DNA of 64,000 bases from positions 372,001 to 436,000 of the forward strand of contig NZ_JAFCJK010000002.1 in the NCBI RefSeq assembly GCF_018131005.1, in the 5' to 3' direction. The stretch comes from Bradyrhizobium lablabi (GTDB lineage: Bacteria; Pseudomonadota; Alphaproteobacteria; Rhizobiales; Xanthobacteraceae). The translations under genes were made by a program, and so were the position numbers. This document shows, in pieces, positions 53,042 through 61,287 of this stretch (positions within the stretch are counted from its first letter, which is position 1; every line of letters starts with the position of its first letter). The notes under the pieces are model-generated. The model did no database searches. It was not told the origin of the DNA and saw only the letters and a list, made by a program, of their open reading frames with translations.

Positions 53042-54229
53042 ATGCTCGACGCGACACCAAGAGACTGTGTGGCAAGCCTGTTGACCGCGTCCGGACGGAG
53101 TGACGTTCCGCCCTTCATGGTGATGGATGTGATGGCGGCGGCGGCGCGAATCGAAGCAGCCGGCGGTCATGTCATCCACATGGAGGTCGGGCAGCCAGCG
53201 GCGGCGGCGCCGAAACCCGCGATCGCGGCGGCGCAGGCCTCGCTGCGTGACGGGCGGATCGACTACACCTCGGCGCTCGGCATTCCCACGCTACGCGCGC
53301 GCATCGCGCGACACTATTTCGAGGCGTATGGCTGTCCGGTCGACGCCGAACGCATCATCGTCACCACCGGCTCGTCGGGTGGCTTCATCCTGGCGTTCCT
53401 CGCAATGTTCGAGCCGGGCGATCGCGTTGCGGTTACCGTGCCGGGCTATCCGCCTTACCGGCATATCCTGACCGCGCTCGGTTGCGAGCCGGTGCTGATC
53501 GAGACCGCGAGCGACACCCGTCACGCGCTGACCGGCGAAGCGCTGATAGCGGCCCATCGCAAGGCGCCGCTGAAGGGTGTGCTGGTCGGCAGTCCGGCCA
53601 ATCCGACCGGCACGATGATGTCGCGCGAAGCGCTGTCCGGCCTGATGGCGGCCGCCGAAAGCGCCGGCATCCGCTTCATCTCCGACGAGATCTATCATGG
53701 GCTCGATTACGCTTTTCCGGCGGTCACTGCCGCCGAACTGTCGCCGCGCGCGCTGGTGATCAATTCGTTCTCGAAATACTTTTGCATGACCGGCTGGCGC
53801 GTCGGCTGGATGGTGGTACCGCAATCGCTGGTGCGGCCGATCGAGCGGCTGCAGCAGAACCTCTCGATCTCGGTGCCGACGCTGTCGCAGATCGCGGCCG
53901 AGGCCGCCTTCGACGGCGCTGCCGAGATGGAAACTATCAAGCGCGGCTATCAGGAGAATCGCCGTATCCTGATCGAGGGCCTGCCGAAGGCGGGCCTCAC
54001 AAAATTCCTGCCGGCTGACGGCGCATTCTATCTCTACGCCGACGTTTCCGACTTCACGTCAGACAGTTTCGCATTTGCGAGCGAGATGCTGGAGAAGGCG
54101 CATGTCGCGGCGACGCCTGGCGTCGATTTCGATCCGATCCACGGTCGTTCCTTCATCCGTTTTTCCTACGCGCGCTCGGCGGAGGACATGCAGGAAGCGG
54201 TTGCCCGGATCGCGCGTTGGCTTAAATAG
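53042..54229 (+). CDS. Class I/II PLP-dependent aminotransferase
   Basis: 395 residues, starting MLDATPRDCVASLLTASGRS. Fold-type I pattern: HMEVGQPAAAAPKPAIAAA, DYTSALGIPTLRARIARHY, VTTGSSGGFILAFLAMFEPG, PGYPPYRHI, VGSPANPTGTMMS, the Asp-Tyr pair FISDEIYHGLDY and the PLP lysine INSFSKYFCMTGWRVGWMV (Lys245). Close to the aspartate/aromatic aminotransferase subgroup I-gamma; the amino-group donor cannot be told. Divergent from the M48 gene. Confidence 0.93.
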   Translation: MLDATPRDCVASLLTASGRSDVPPFMVMDVMAAAARIEAAGGHVIHMEVGQPAAAAPKPAIAAAQASLRDGRIDYTSALGIPTLRARIARHYFEAYGCPVDAERIIVTTGSSGGFILAFLAMFEPGDRVAVTVPGYPPYRHILTALGCEPVLIETASDTRHALTGEALIAAHRKAPLKGVLVGSPANPTGTMMSREALSGLMAAAESAGIRFISDEIYHGLDYAFPAVTAAELSPRALVINSFSKYFCMTGWRVGWMVVPQSLVRPIERLQQNLSISVPTLSQIAAEAAFDGAAEMETIKRGYQENRRILIEGLPKAGLTKFLPADGAFYLYADVSDFTSDSFAFASEMLEKAHVAATPGVDFDPIHGRSFIRFSYARSAEDMQEAVARIARWLK

Positions 54230-54430
54230 CCCCGCAATCTTCAAGAGCCATCCCGGAGTTCAGCTTGTCAGTCGATCGGTTTCGCAGCGCGCTACCGCGC
54301 GCCATTTTCACTTGCGTCGGTATTGTGGCCCGGAGCGGGCCGGGAAGTTCTGCGCCGTCGCGCGTTTCCATTTGACTCTGCAGCCCAACTTGATCTTGGC
54401 TGTAGCTGCTTCTGAGGGGGAGTGAAACGC

Positions 54431-55765
54431 ATGACAACGGCAACCGTAGCCACGGGTGCGCCGGCGAGCGCCAGCGCGAAGCCGTGGTACAAGGTTCTAT
54501 ACGTCCAGGTCCTGATTGCGATCGTGCTTGGCGCATTGGTCGGCTGGCTGTGGCCCAACCTTGCGACCAACGACTGGATCAAGGCGCTCGGTGACGGCTT
54601 CATCAAGCTGATCAAGATGGTGATCGCGCCGATCATCTTCTGTACTGTGGTGTCGGGCATTGCGCATATACAAGATGCCAAGAAGGTCGGCCGGATCGGC
54701 GTCAAGGCGCTGGTCTATTTCGAGATCGTCTCGACCTTCGCGCTGGTGATCGGACTGATCGTCGGCAATGTGGTGCGCCCAGGAGCAGGCTTCGGCAACG
54801 CGGCGGCGAACGCGCAGGCTGTCGCCAGTTACGCCAAGCAGGCGGAGGCGCAGAAGAGCGTCGACTTCGTCCTGCACATCATCCCCGACACGGTGGTCGG
54901 TGCTTTCGCGCAGGGCGAGATCCTGCAGGTTCTGCTGTTCTCGGTGCTGTTCGGCTTCGCGATCATGAGCCTCGGCGAGCGCGGCCATGTGATCCGCAGT
55001 TTCATCGATGACGCCGCGCACGCTGTATTCGGCGTCATTTCCATCGTGATGCGCGCGGCGCCGGTCGGCGCGTTCGGCGCAATGGCCTACACGATCGGCA
55101 AGTTCGGCACCGGTGCGATCCTCAACCTGGTCGGCCTGATCGCCACCTTCTATGTCACGGCGGCGCTGTTCGTGTTCGTGGTGCTCGGCACCATCGCGCG
55201 TCTGGCGGGCTTCTCGATCGTGAAGTTCCTTGCCTATATCAAGGACGAGCTTCTGATCGTGCTCGGCACCTCGTCCTCGGAGAGCGCGCTACCGTCCCTG
55301 ATGGAGAAGCTCGAACGGCTCGGCTGCTCGAAGTCGGTTGTCGGCCTCGTGGTGCCCACGGGTTACTCGTTCAATCTCGATGGTACCAACATCTACATGA
55401 CGCTGGCGACGCTGTTCATCGCGCAGGCGCTCGGCGTCGATCTGACCTTCACCCAGCAGATCACGATCCTGATCGTGGCGATGCTGACCTCGAAGGGCGC
55501 CTCAGGCATCACCGGCGCCGGCTTTATCACGTTGGCGGCGACGCTCGCCGTGGTGGATCCGCGGCTGGTGCCGGGCATGGCGATCGTGCTCGGCATCGAC
55601 AAGTTCATGAGCGAATGCCGTGCGCTGACCAACCTGTGCGGCAACGGCGTCGCTTGCGTGGTCGTCGCCTGGTGGGAGGGCGAACTCGACCGCGAGAAAC
55701 TCAACGCCAATCTCGCCAGACAGATCGATCCGACCGACATGGAAACCGCCATCACCACCGACTGA
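54431..55765 (+). CDS. dctA: C4-dicarboxylate:cation symporter DctA
   Basis: 444 residues. The ATG at 54431 has GAGGGGG nine bases upstream; a GTG at 54422 is too close to it. DAACS-family pattern: [59 protein letters not shown], the serine-rich reentrant motif [40 protein letters not shown] and [20 protein letters not shown]. It imports succinate, fumarate and malate. In rhizobia DctA feeds nitrogen-fixing bacteroids and is controlled by DctB/DctD with sigma-54; no dctBD genes are adjacent and no -24/-12 site was identified. Confidence 0.95.
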   Translation: MTTATVATGAPASASAKPWYKVLYVQVLIAIVLGALVGWLWPNLATNDWIKALGDGFIKLIKMVIAPIIFCTVVSGIAHIQDAKKVGRIGVKALVYFEIVSTFALVIGLIVGNVVRPGAGFGNAAANAQAVASYAKQAEAQKSVDFVLHIIPDTVVGAFAQGEILQVLLFSVLFGFAIMSLGERGHVIRSFIDDAAHAVFGVISIVMRAAPVGAFGAMAYTIGKFGTGAILNLVGLIATFYVTAALFVFVVLGTIARLAGFSIVKFLAYIKDELLIVLGTSSSESALPSLMEKLERLGCSKSVVGLVVPTGYSFNLDGTNIYMTLATLFIAQALGVDLTFTQQITILIVAMLTSKGASGITGAGFITLAATLAVVDPRLVPGMAIVLGIDKFMSECRALTNLCGNGVACVVVAWWEGELDREKLNANLARQIDPTDMETAITTD

Positions 55766-55790
55766 GCTGGCAGCCGGTGGCCTAAAGCGA

Positions 55791-55818
55791 AACCGCCCGG
55801 CATTGCCGGGCGGTTTTT
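55791..55818 (+). terminator. Intrinsic terminator of dctA
   Basis: Arms AACCGCCCGGC (791-801) and GCCGGGCGGTT (805-815) with a three-base loop and a run of T to 818, 26 bases after the stop. Confidence 0.9.
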
Positions 55819-55840
55819 CCTGAACTGGTGCTGGATCAGG

Positions 55841-55883
55841 CTAAAGCGCGATGAGATCAGGATGAATCATCATCGCGCTTTAG
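55841..55883. repeat. Bradyrhizobium-type palindromic intergenic element
   Basis: Perfect 14-bp arms CTAAAGCGCGATGA (55841-55854) and TCATCGCGCTTTAG (55870-55883), then TTGTTTGCGCATGATCTT. This matches, by recognition, a palindrome scattered in many copies through Bradyrhizobium genomes. It lies between the dctA terminator and the rne stop (55938) and may also end the rne transcript. Confidence 0.75.
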
Positions 55884-55937
55884 CTTGTTGTTTGCGCATG
55901 ATCTTCGTGCAAACGCTCCGTGCTTGTCGCGAGGGCT

Positions 55938-58900
55938 TTAGTTGCCGCCGCCGAAGCGCCGTGACCACCAGCCCTTGCGAGCCGGAGCCTCGGTGGTGGC
56001 AGCCGGAGCGGGCTCCGCCGAAGGAGCCGGACCAGGCGACGTCTCAACCGCGCTCTGTGCCAGCGCGGCAGCCGGCGCATCCGCCTCATGATTCGACGAC
56101 AGGAAGCTGACCTTTTCGCGCACTGTCGACCGGCGTCGCGCGGCGCGGTCGGCGTCGGCCTGGGCTTCCTCTGAAGCGGGCGCTTCGACCGCAACGGCCG
56201 GTGCAGGCTCGACCGGCTGCGACTCCGCCGCCTGCGGCGAAGCCGGCTCGGGCTGCTCCAGCGATGGGGCAGGCTCCGGCGAACCGCCATCGAAATCGGC
56301 GACGGCGTCGACCGCTTCCAGCTCGGCGGTCGGTCCGAGCTCGTCGGAAATTGATGCCGCAAGACCTTCTTCCGACGCTCCACCGCTGCGCCGACGGCGA
56401 CCGCCACGACGGCCGCGGCGGCGCGGGCGCCGCTCGCCATTGCCGTCCTGATCGTTGCGCGCAAAAGCCGGCTGCTCGTCGGCGTCGTCCTCGTCTTCGT
56501 CAGCATCGTCGGCGGCAGCCGCCTCGACGCCCTCGGGCATCATGTTTGTAAGGTCGGCGTCCTCGCGCGCCTGGCCACCCTCGCGAGCTTCGCCGACACC
56601 AGCGCCACGACCGCGCCGCCTGCGCCGCCGCCTGCGGCGCTGGCCATCGCCTTCGCCGTCGGCGCTGGCTTCCTCGCCGGTCGACCGGTCGTCGGCGAGG
56701 CCTTCGGTCTCGTCGGTCTCGACCTCGGCTTCGAACTCGAACAGTTCCTCCTCGTCATCCGCCTCATCGGCCGGCGGTGGTGCCGCGGTGGCCTGCGCCG
56801 CCACGATAGCCTTGGCGGCCTCGAGCGTGTGCACCTGCTCGCCGCGATCGATGACGTAGGATTGCTGGCCGCTCACGGTCGCATCGGCGACCACCGAGAG
56901 TGAGACCTTGAAGGCGTTTTCGAGATCGCGCAGATGGCCGCGCTTGTGATTGAGGACGTAGAGCGCAACGTCGGTGCGGGTCCGCACGACAAGATTGTGG
57001 GTTGCCCCCTTCATCAGGATTTCCTCGATGCCGCGCAAAAGCTGCAGCGCCACCGAAGAGACCGAACGGACGTGGCCGCTGCCGCCACATTGCGGGCAGG
57101 GCTCGGTCGAACTCTCCAGCACGCTGGCGCGGATGCGCTGGCGCGACATTTCCAGAAGACCGAAATGCGAGATGCGGCCGACCTGGATCCGCGCGCGGTC
57201 CTGCCGCAGACAGTCGGACAGCTTGCGCTCGACGGCACGGTTGTTGCGCTTCTCGTCCATGTCGATGAAATCGATGACGATCAGGCCGGCGAGGTCACGC
57301 AAGCGGAGCTGGCGCGCCACTTCCTCCGCAGCCTCGAGATTGGTCTTGAGCGCGGTGTCTTCGATGTGATGCTCGCGCGTGGCGCGGCCCGAGTTGACGT
57401 CGATCGAGACCAGGGCCTCGGTCTGATTGATGACGATGTAGCCGCCGGAGCGCAACTGCACCGTCGGCGAGAACATTGCGTCCAACTGGCTCTCGACGCC
57501 CATCCGCGAGAATAGCGGCTGGCCGTCGCGATACTGCTTCACCGCGCGAACATTGGCCGGCATCAGCATCTTCATGAAGTCGCGCGCCTCGCGATAACCG
57601 GCTTCGCCGGCTACCTGAATCTCGTCGATCTCCTTGTTGTAGAGATCGCGCAGCGAGCGCTTGATCAGCGAGCCTTCCTCGTAGACGAGGCTCGGCGCCT
57701 GCGACTTCAGCGTCAGGTCGCGCACCGTTTCCCACATGCGGATCAGGTACTCGAAGTCGCGCTTGATCTCCGGCTTGGTGCGGGAGGCGCCGGCAGTGCG
57801 CAGGATGATGCCCATGCCCTCGGGCACGTCGAGATCCTGCACCACTTCCTTCAGCCGCGAGCGGTCCTGCGCCGACGTGATCTTGCGGCTGATGCCGCCG
57901 CCGCGCGCGGTGTTCGGCATCAGCACGGCGTAACGGCCGGCCAGCGACAGATAGGTGGTCAGCGCGGCGCCCTTGTTGCCGCGCTCTTCCTTGACGACCT
58001 GCACCAGCATCACCTGGCGGCGCTTAATGACCTCCTGGATCTTGTACTGGCGGCGCGGGCGGAACGGACGCTCCGGCACCTCCTCGAGCACGTCGTCGCC
58101 ACCAACGGACTCGACGACTTCCTCCTCTTCGGCTTCCTCTTCGGCTTCCTCGCCGTCTTCCTCGTCGTCGTCGTCGTCGGTCTCGCTGCCATCATCGCCC
58201 TGAGGCGCAGCAGCATCCACAGCGGCATCCTCGGAGTCGGACAGTGTAACCTCCGCGACAGCCGGCTCGCCAGAGCCCGCAAGAGCCTCGTCCGCCGCGA
58301 CAGCCTGGGGCGTGTCGTCGGCATGCGCGGCGTTCTCCTCGGCCTGCTCCTCATGCGTCCGTTCGGGCTCATGATTGATCTCGACGGTCTGGACGGTCTC
58401 GGGCGCGGCTGACGCAACGGACGCCTCGACCGCCGCTACGACCGGATCGGGTGGCGCATCGGCGGCCGTCGCCTCACTTACGGCATGGGCATCGTGGTGC
58501 TGGTCATGATGGCCACGGTCATCGTGGTCATGGCCGTGATCGTCATGGTGGTCATGGTCATGAGCATCCTGCTCACGACCTTCGTCCACCTGCGTGCCAA
58601 GATCATGGTGCTCGGCGTCGACCGGCTGTTCGCGACTTTCGTGGACCTCTGGCGCCTGCGGGTCGGCGCTGGCGCCCTCGACCACCTCGCTTTGCACGCG
58701 CTCGCTATGGCTGCGGCGGCGGGCGTTGCGATGGCGCGAACGGCGGCGGTGGCCGCGGTTTTCGTGCTCTTCCTCGGCCTCGCGGTGGGCGCGTTCATCA
58801 GCTTCGATCAGCGCCTGACGGTCGGCGACCGGGATCTGGTAGTAGTCTGGATGGATTTCGCTGAAGGCGAGGAAACCGTGGCGATTGCCGCCATATTCGA

Positions 58901-59075
58901 TAAAGGCGGCCTGCAATGACGGCTCTACGCGCGTGACTTTGGCGAGATATATATTGCCGCGCAGTTGCTTGCGTTGGGCTGTCTCGAAGTCAAATTCTTC
59001 GACGCGATTGCCGCGGACCACGACGACCCGGGTCTCTTCCGGGTGGGTGGCATCGATCAACATCTTGTTGGGCAT
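55938..59075 (-). CDS. rne: Ribonuclease E with His/acidic insertion in the S1 domain
   Basis: 1045 residues from the ATG at 59075 (AAGAG site). It is the main endonuclease of mRNA decay and the scaffold of the degradosome. The S1 domain starts at residues 36-95 (GNIYLAKVTRVEPSLQAAFI, IEYGGNRHGFLAFSEIH) and resumes near 345 (RQVMLVQVVKEERGNKGAAL), split by an insertion of about 245 residues: Arg-rich, then a His/Asp tract at 172-197, then an acidic run. Catalytic motif SIDVNSGRATREHH, VIDFIDMDEKRNNRAVERKL and the zinc-link CPQCGGSGHV are intact. The C-terminal part is acidic/Arg-rich (RRRRRRRRGRGAG) and ends GWWSRRFGGGN. Confidence 0.96.
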   Translation of the reverse strand: MPNKMLIDATHPEETRVVVVRGNRVEEFDFETAQRKQLRGNIYLAKVTRVEPSLQAAFIEYGGNRHGFLAFSEIHPDYYQIPVADRQALIEADERAHREAEEEHENRGHRRRSRHRNARRRSHSERVQSEVVEGASADPQAPEVHESREQPVDAEHHDLGTQVDEGREQDAHDHDHHDDHGHDHDDRGHHDQHHDAHAVSEATAADAPPDPVVAAVEASVASAAPETVQTVEINHEPERTHEEQAEENAAHADDTPQAVAADEALAGSGEPAVAEVTLSDSEDAAVDAAAPQGDDGSETDDDDDEEDGEEAEEEAEEEEVVESVGGDDVLEEVPERPFRPRRQYKIQEVIKRRQVMLVQVVKEERGNKGAALTTYLSLAGRYAVLMPNTARGGGISRKITSAQDRSRLKEVVQDLDVPEGMGIILRTAGASRTKPEIKRDFEYLIRMWETVRDLTLKSQAPSLVYEEGSLIKRSLRDLYNKEIDEIQVAGEAGYREARDFMKMLMPANVRAVKQYRDGQPLFSRMGVESQLDAMFSPTVQLRSGGYIVINQTEALVSIDVNSGRATREHHIEDTALKTNLEAAEEVARQLRLRDLAGLIVIDFIDMDEKRNNRAVERKLSDCLRQDRARIQVGRISHFGLLEMSRQRIRASVLESSTEPCPQCGGSGHVRSVSSVALQLLRGIEEILMKGATHNLVVRTRTDVALYVLNHKRGHLRDLENAFKVSLSVVADATVSGQQSYVIDRGEQVHTLEAAKAIVAAQATAAPPPADEADDEEELFEFEAEVETDETEGLADDRSTGEEASADGEGDGQRRRRRRRRRGRGAGVGEAREGGQAREDADLTNMMPEGVEAAAADDADEDEDDADEQPAFARNDQDGNGERRPRRRGRRGGRRRRSGGASEEGLAASISDELGPTAELEAVDAVADFDGGSPEPAPSLEQPEPASPQAAESQPVEPAPAVAVEAPASEEAQADADRAARRRSTVREKVSFLSSNHEADAPAAALAQSAVETSPGPAPSAEPAPAATTEAPARKGWWSRRFGGGN

Positions 59076-59777
59076 CTTGTAACTCTTGGCAGCGGCGGGC
59101 GCGGTGCATGGCGCGCGCGAATTGCGCCGCCCGGTGACGCGACGGTCCACCTGATTCGGGGGTGAGGGGAAGGCCAAAACGCGTCGCGAGGCGCAGAGCC
59201 GCGCGGGAATTCTCCGGGACGAGGCGTCGGGCGAAGCGTCCGCTTCGCGTCAGCGCGATCGTCTCGGGGATCCTGGTCGGCAATACCGTTTGGCGCATTA
59301 AGCGTCGGCCCGTCTAAACATGTTGGCGGCGAGAGATGCCGCCGTATCCTTTGCTGAAAGCCCGGCGTGGCGCCGAAGCGCTCGCCGGCCATCGCATATC
59401 GAGGCCCCGGGGGGCCGGATAATCAGCTATGCCGTGCCTCAAACCGTCCGTGTGGCGAAAGCGCGCCTGGGATCGGACGCCGCTCGGGCTTGAAACCGCC
59501 ACTCCTTGTCTGCCGCGCACGGCGCTGGCTTGAGGAGTGGTCGGAAAAACACGCCGGAATCCTCGGCTTCGAAGATTCCACCGCCGCACCGGGAGGCTGA
59601 ACGCGACACAACCGGCAGTACTAGCCGTCAGCACTCCGTACATACGTGGATTGACCGCCACGTGCAAGGGAGCGTCGCGGCGCGGCAACACTCGATCCTT
59701 TTCGCCCCAGCTGTGTTAAACCACGATTAACCGTGTCGTCCTAATGCGGTAAAACGCTGCTCGGAGGCATTGAATCG
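59076..59777. other. Divergent promoter region between rne and the amidase gene
   Basis: About 700 bases with no recognised gene. It must hold the rne 5' leader, which in other bacteria is the target of RNase E autoregulation, and the amidase promoter; 59700-59760 is the most AT-rich part (AAACCACGATTAACC). No protein-like frame with a ribosome binding site was found. Confidence 0.5.
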
Positions 59778-61049
59778 TTGGCGAATCGGGCAAATCACGG
59801 CGCTTTGCTGGGGTGTGGGCTATTGTGCGCCGCAGCATTGATGTTTGCGGCGGCAGGCCGCCCGAATGCTTCCGAGGGACCGGCAGCCGCAGCGAGTGCG
59901 AATTATCCAGTCGCTTCTGATGCACGCCTCGCTGGCGACGCCAGGCAGACCCGTTTCATCCTCGATCTCGATCGGAAGATCGAGTTCCACGCCTTCCCAC
60001 TGGCCGACCCCTACCGGGTCGTTGTGGATATTCCGCAGGTCACCTTCCACCTTGCCGCCGGGACGGGCTCGTCGGGCCGGGGGCTCGTCAAGGCGTTCCG
60101 CTATGGCCTCGTGATGCCCGGCGGCTCTCGGATCGTCTTTGACCTGACTGGACCGGCGAGGATCGCCAATTCCTATATCCTCGAAGCCGCCAACGGCCAG
60201 CCGCCCCGGCTGGTGCTGGAATTCGAGGAGGTCGACCGTAGCAGGTTCGTCCAATCGCTCCCGGAGCTGAAGCCGTCCGTCGCAGACGCCAACGCCTCGG
60301 CAGCTGCGACCACGACGGCGGCCAAGGCGTCTGACGGATCCGATTCGCGACCGCTGATCGTGATCGACCCGGGCCATGGCGGCCTCGACAACGGCACGCA
60401 GTCCAACGGCGAGACGGAAAAGAATCTGGTGCTCGGATTCGGCCTCGCGCTGCGCGACCGGATCGAGAAATCCGGCAAGTACCGCGTGGTCATGACCCGC
60501 ACTGACGACACGTTCGTCCCGCTGAACGACCGCGTGAAGGTCGCTCGCAGCCAGTCCGCGGCGCTGTTCGTCTCGATCCATGCCGACGCCTTGCCGAAGC
60601 GTGAGGGCGATGCCCAGGGCGCCACCATCTACACGCTGTCGGACAAGGCCTCCGACGCCGAAGCCGAGCGCTTGGCGGACGCTGAAAACAAGGCCGACGC
60701 CATCGGCGGGGTCAATCTGTCCGAGGAACCGACCGAGGTCGCCGACATCCTGATCGATCTCGCACAGCGGGAAACCAAGACCTTCTCCAATCGCTTCGCC
60801 CGCCTCTTGATGAGCGAGATGAAGGCCACGGTGCGGATGCACAAGCATCCACTCAAGTCGGCCGGCTTCCGGGTGTTGAAGGCTCCCGACGTGCCGTCAG
60901 TTCTGGTCGAACTCGGCTATGTTTCCAATAAGGGGGACCTCGAGCATCTGGTCTCGGAGAACTGGCGGAACAAGACAGTCGGTTCGATGGCCCAGGCAAT
61001 CGACGCATTTTTCGCCAAAAGGCTCGCAACTGCCGGGCAGCCGCGGTGA
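59778..61049 (+). CDS. amiC: N-acetylmuramoyl-L-alanine amidase (AmiC-type)
   Basis: 423 residues from a TTG at 59778, with CGGAGG ten bases upstream. Signal peptide to about residue 32. AMIN domain at 50-165 (TRFILDLDRKIEFHAFPLAD, YRVVVDIPQVTF) targets the protein to the septum; the Amidase_3 domain at 195-410 has zinc ligands in IVIDPGHGGLDNGTQSNGE (His, Glu), FVSIHADAL (His) and the catalytic Glu in SVLVELGYVSN. It cleaves the amide bond between MurNAc and the peptide stem during cell separation. Followed by mrcA after 238 bases. Confidence 0.94.
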   Translation: MANRANHGALLGCGLLCAAALMFAAAGRPNASEGPAAAASANYPVASDARLAGDARQTRFILDLDRKIEFHAFPLADPYRVVVDIPQVTFHLAAGTGSSGRGLVKAFRYGLVMPGGSRIVFDLTGPARIANSYILEAANGQPPRLVLEFEEVDRSRFVQSLPELKPSVADANASAAATTTAAKASDGSDSRPLIVIDPGHGGLDNGTQSNGETEKNLVLGFGLALRDRIEKSGKYRVVMTRTDDTFVPLNDRVKVARSQSAALFVSIHADALPKREGDAQGATIYTLSDKASDAEAERLADAENKADAIGGVNLSEEPTEVADILIDLAQRETKTFSNRFARLLMSEMKATVRMHKHPLKSAGFRVLKAPDVPSVLVELGYVSNKGDLEHLVSENWRNKTVGSMAQAIDAFFAKRLATAGQPR

Positions 61050-61287
61050 AACCGGTGGAGCGAAAGGGCCGTAGCCGCGAGGGGAAGCCCTAGTTTGGCC
61101 ACAGCGGCGACTGTATAGACAGTGGACCGCAGGGTCTTTGGAATCGACCATATTGTCCGAGGGCTCTTGTATATTGGGCGTGCGCAACGATGGCTCGTTG
61201 GGTCCCAGGCTGATCGTGTGAGTCTTTCGCACTTTTACAGGCGCTTCGGACAACTGAGCGCCGGAGGGTTGGAACGGAACTTCGATA

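Noticed and set aside
58140..58200. TCGTCGTCG-type run as a microsatellite element
   Set aside because: It is the coding sequence of the acidic Asp/Glu run in RNase E and needs no separate explanation.
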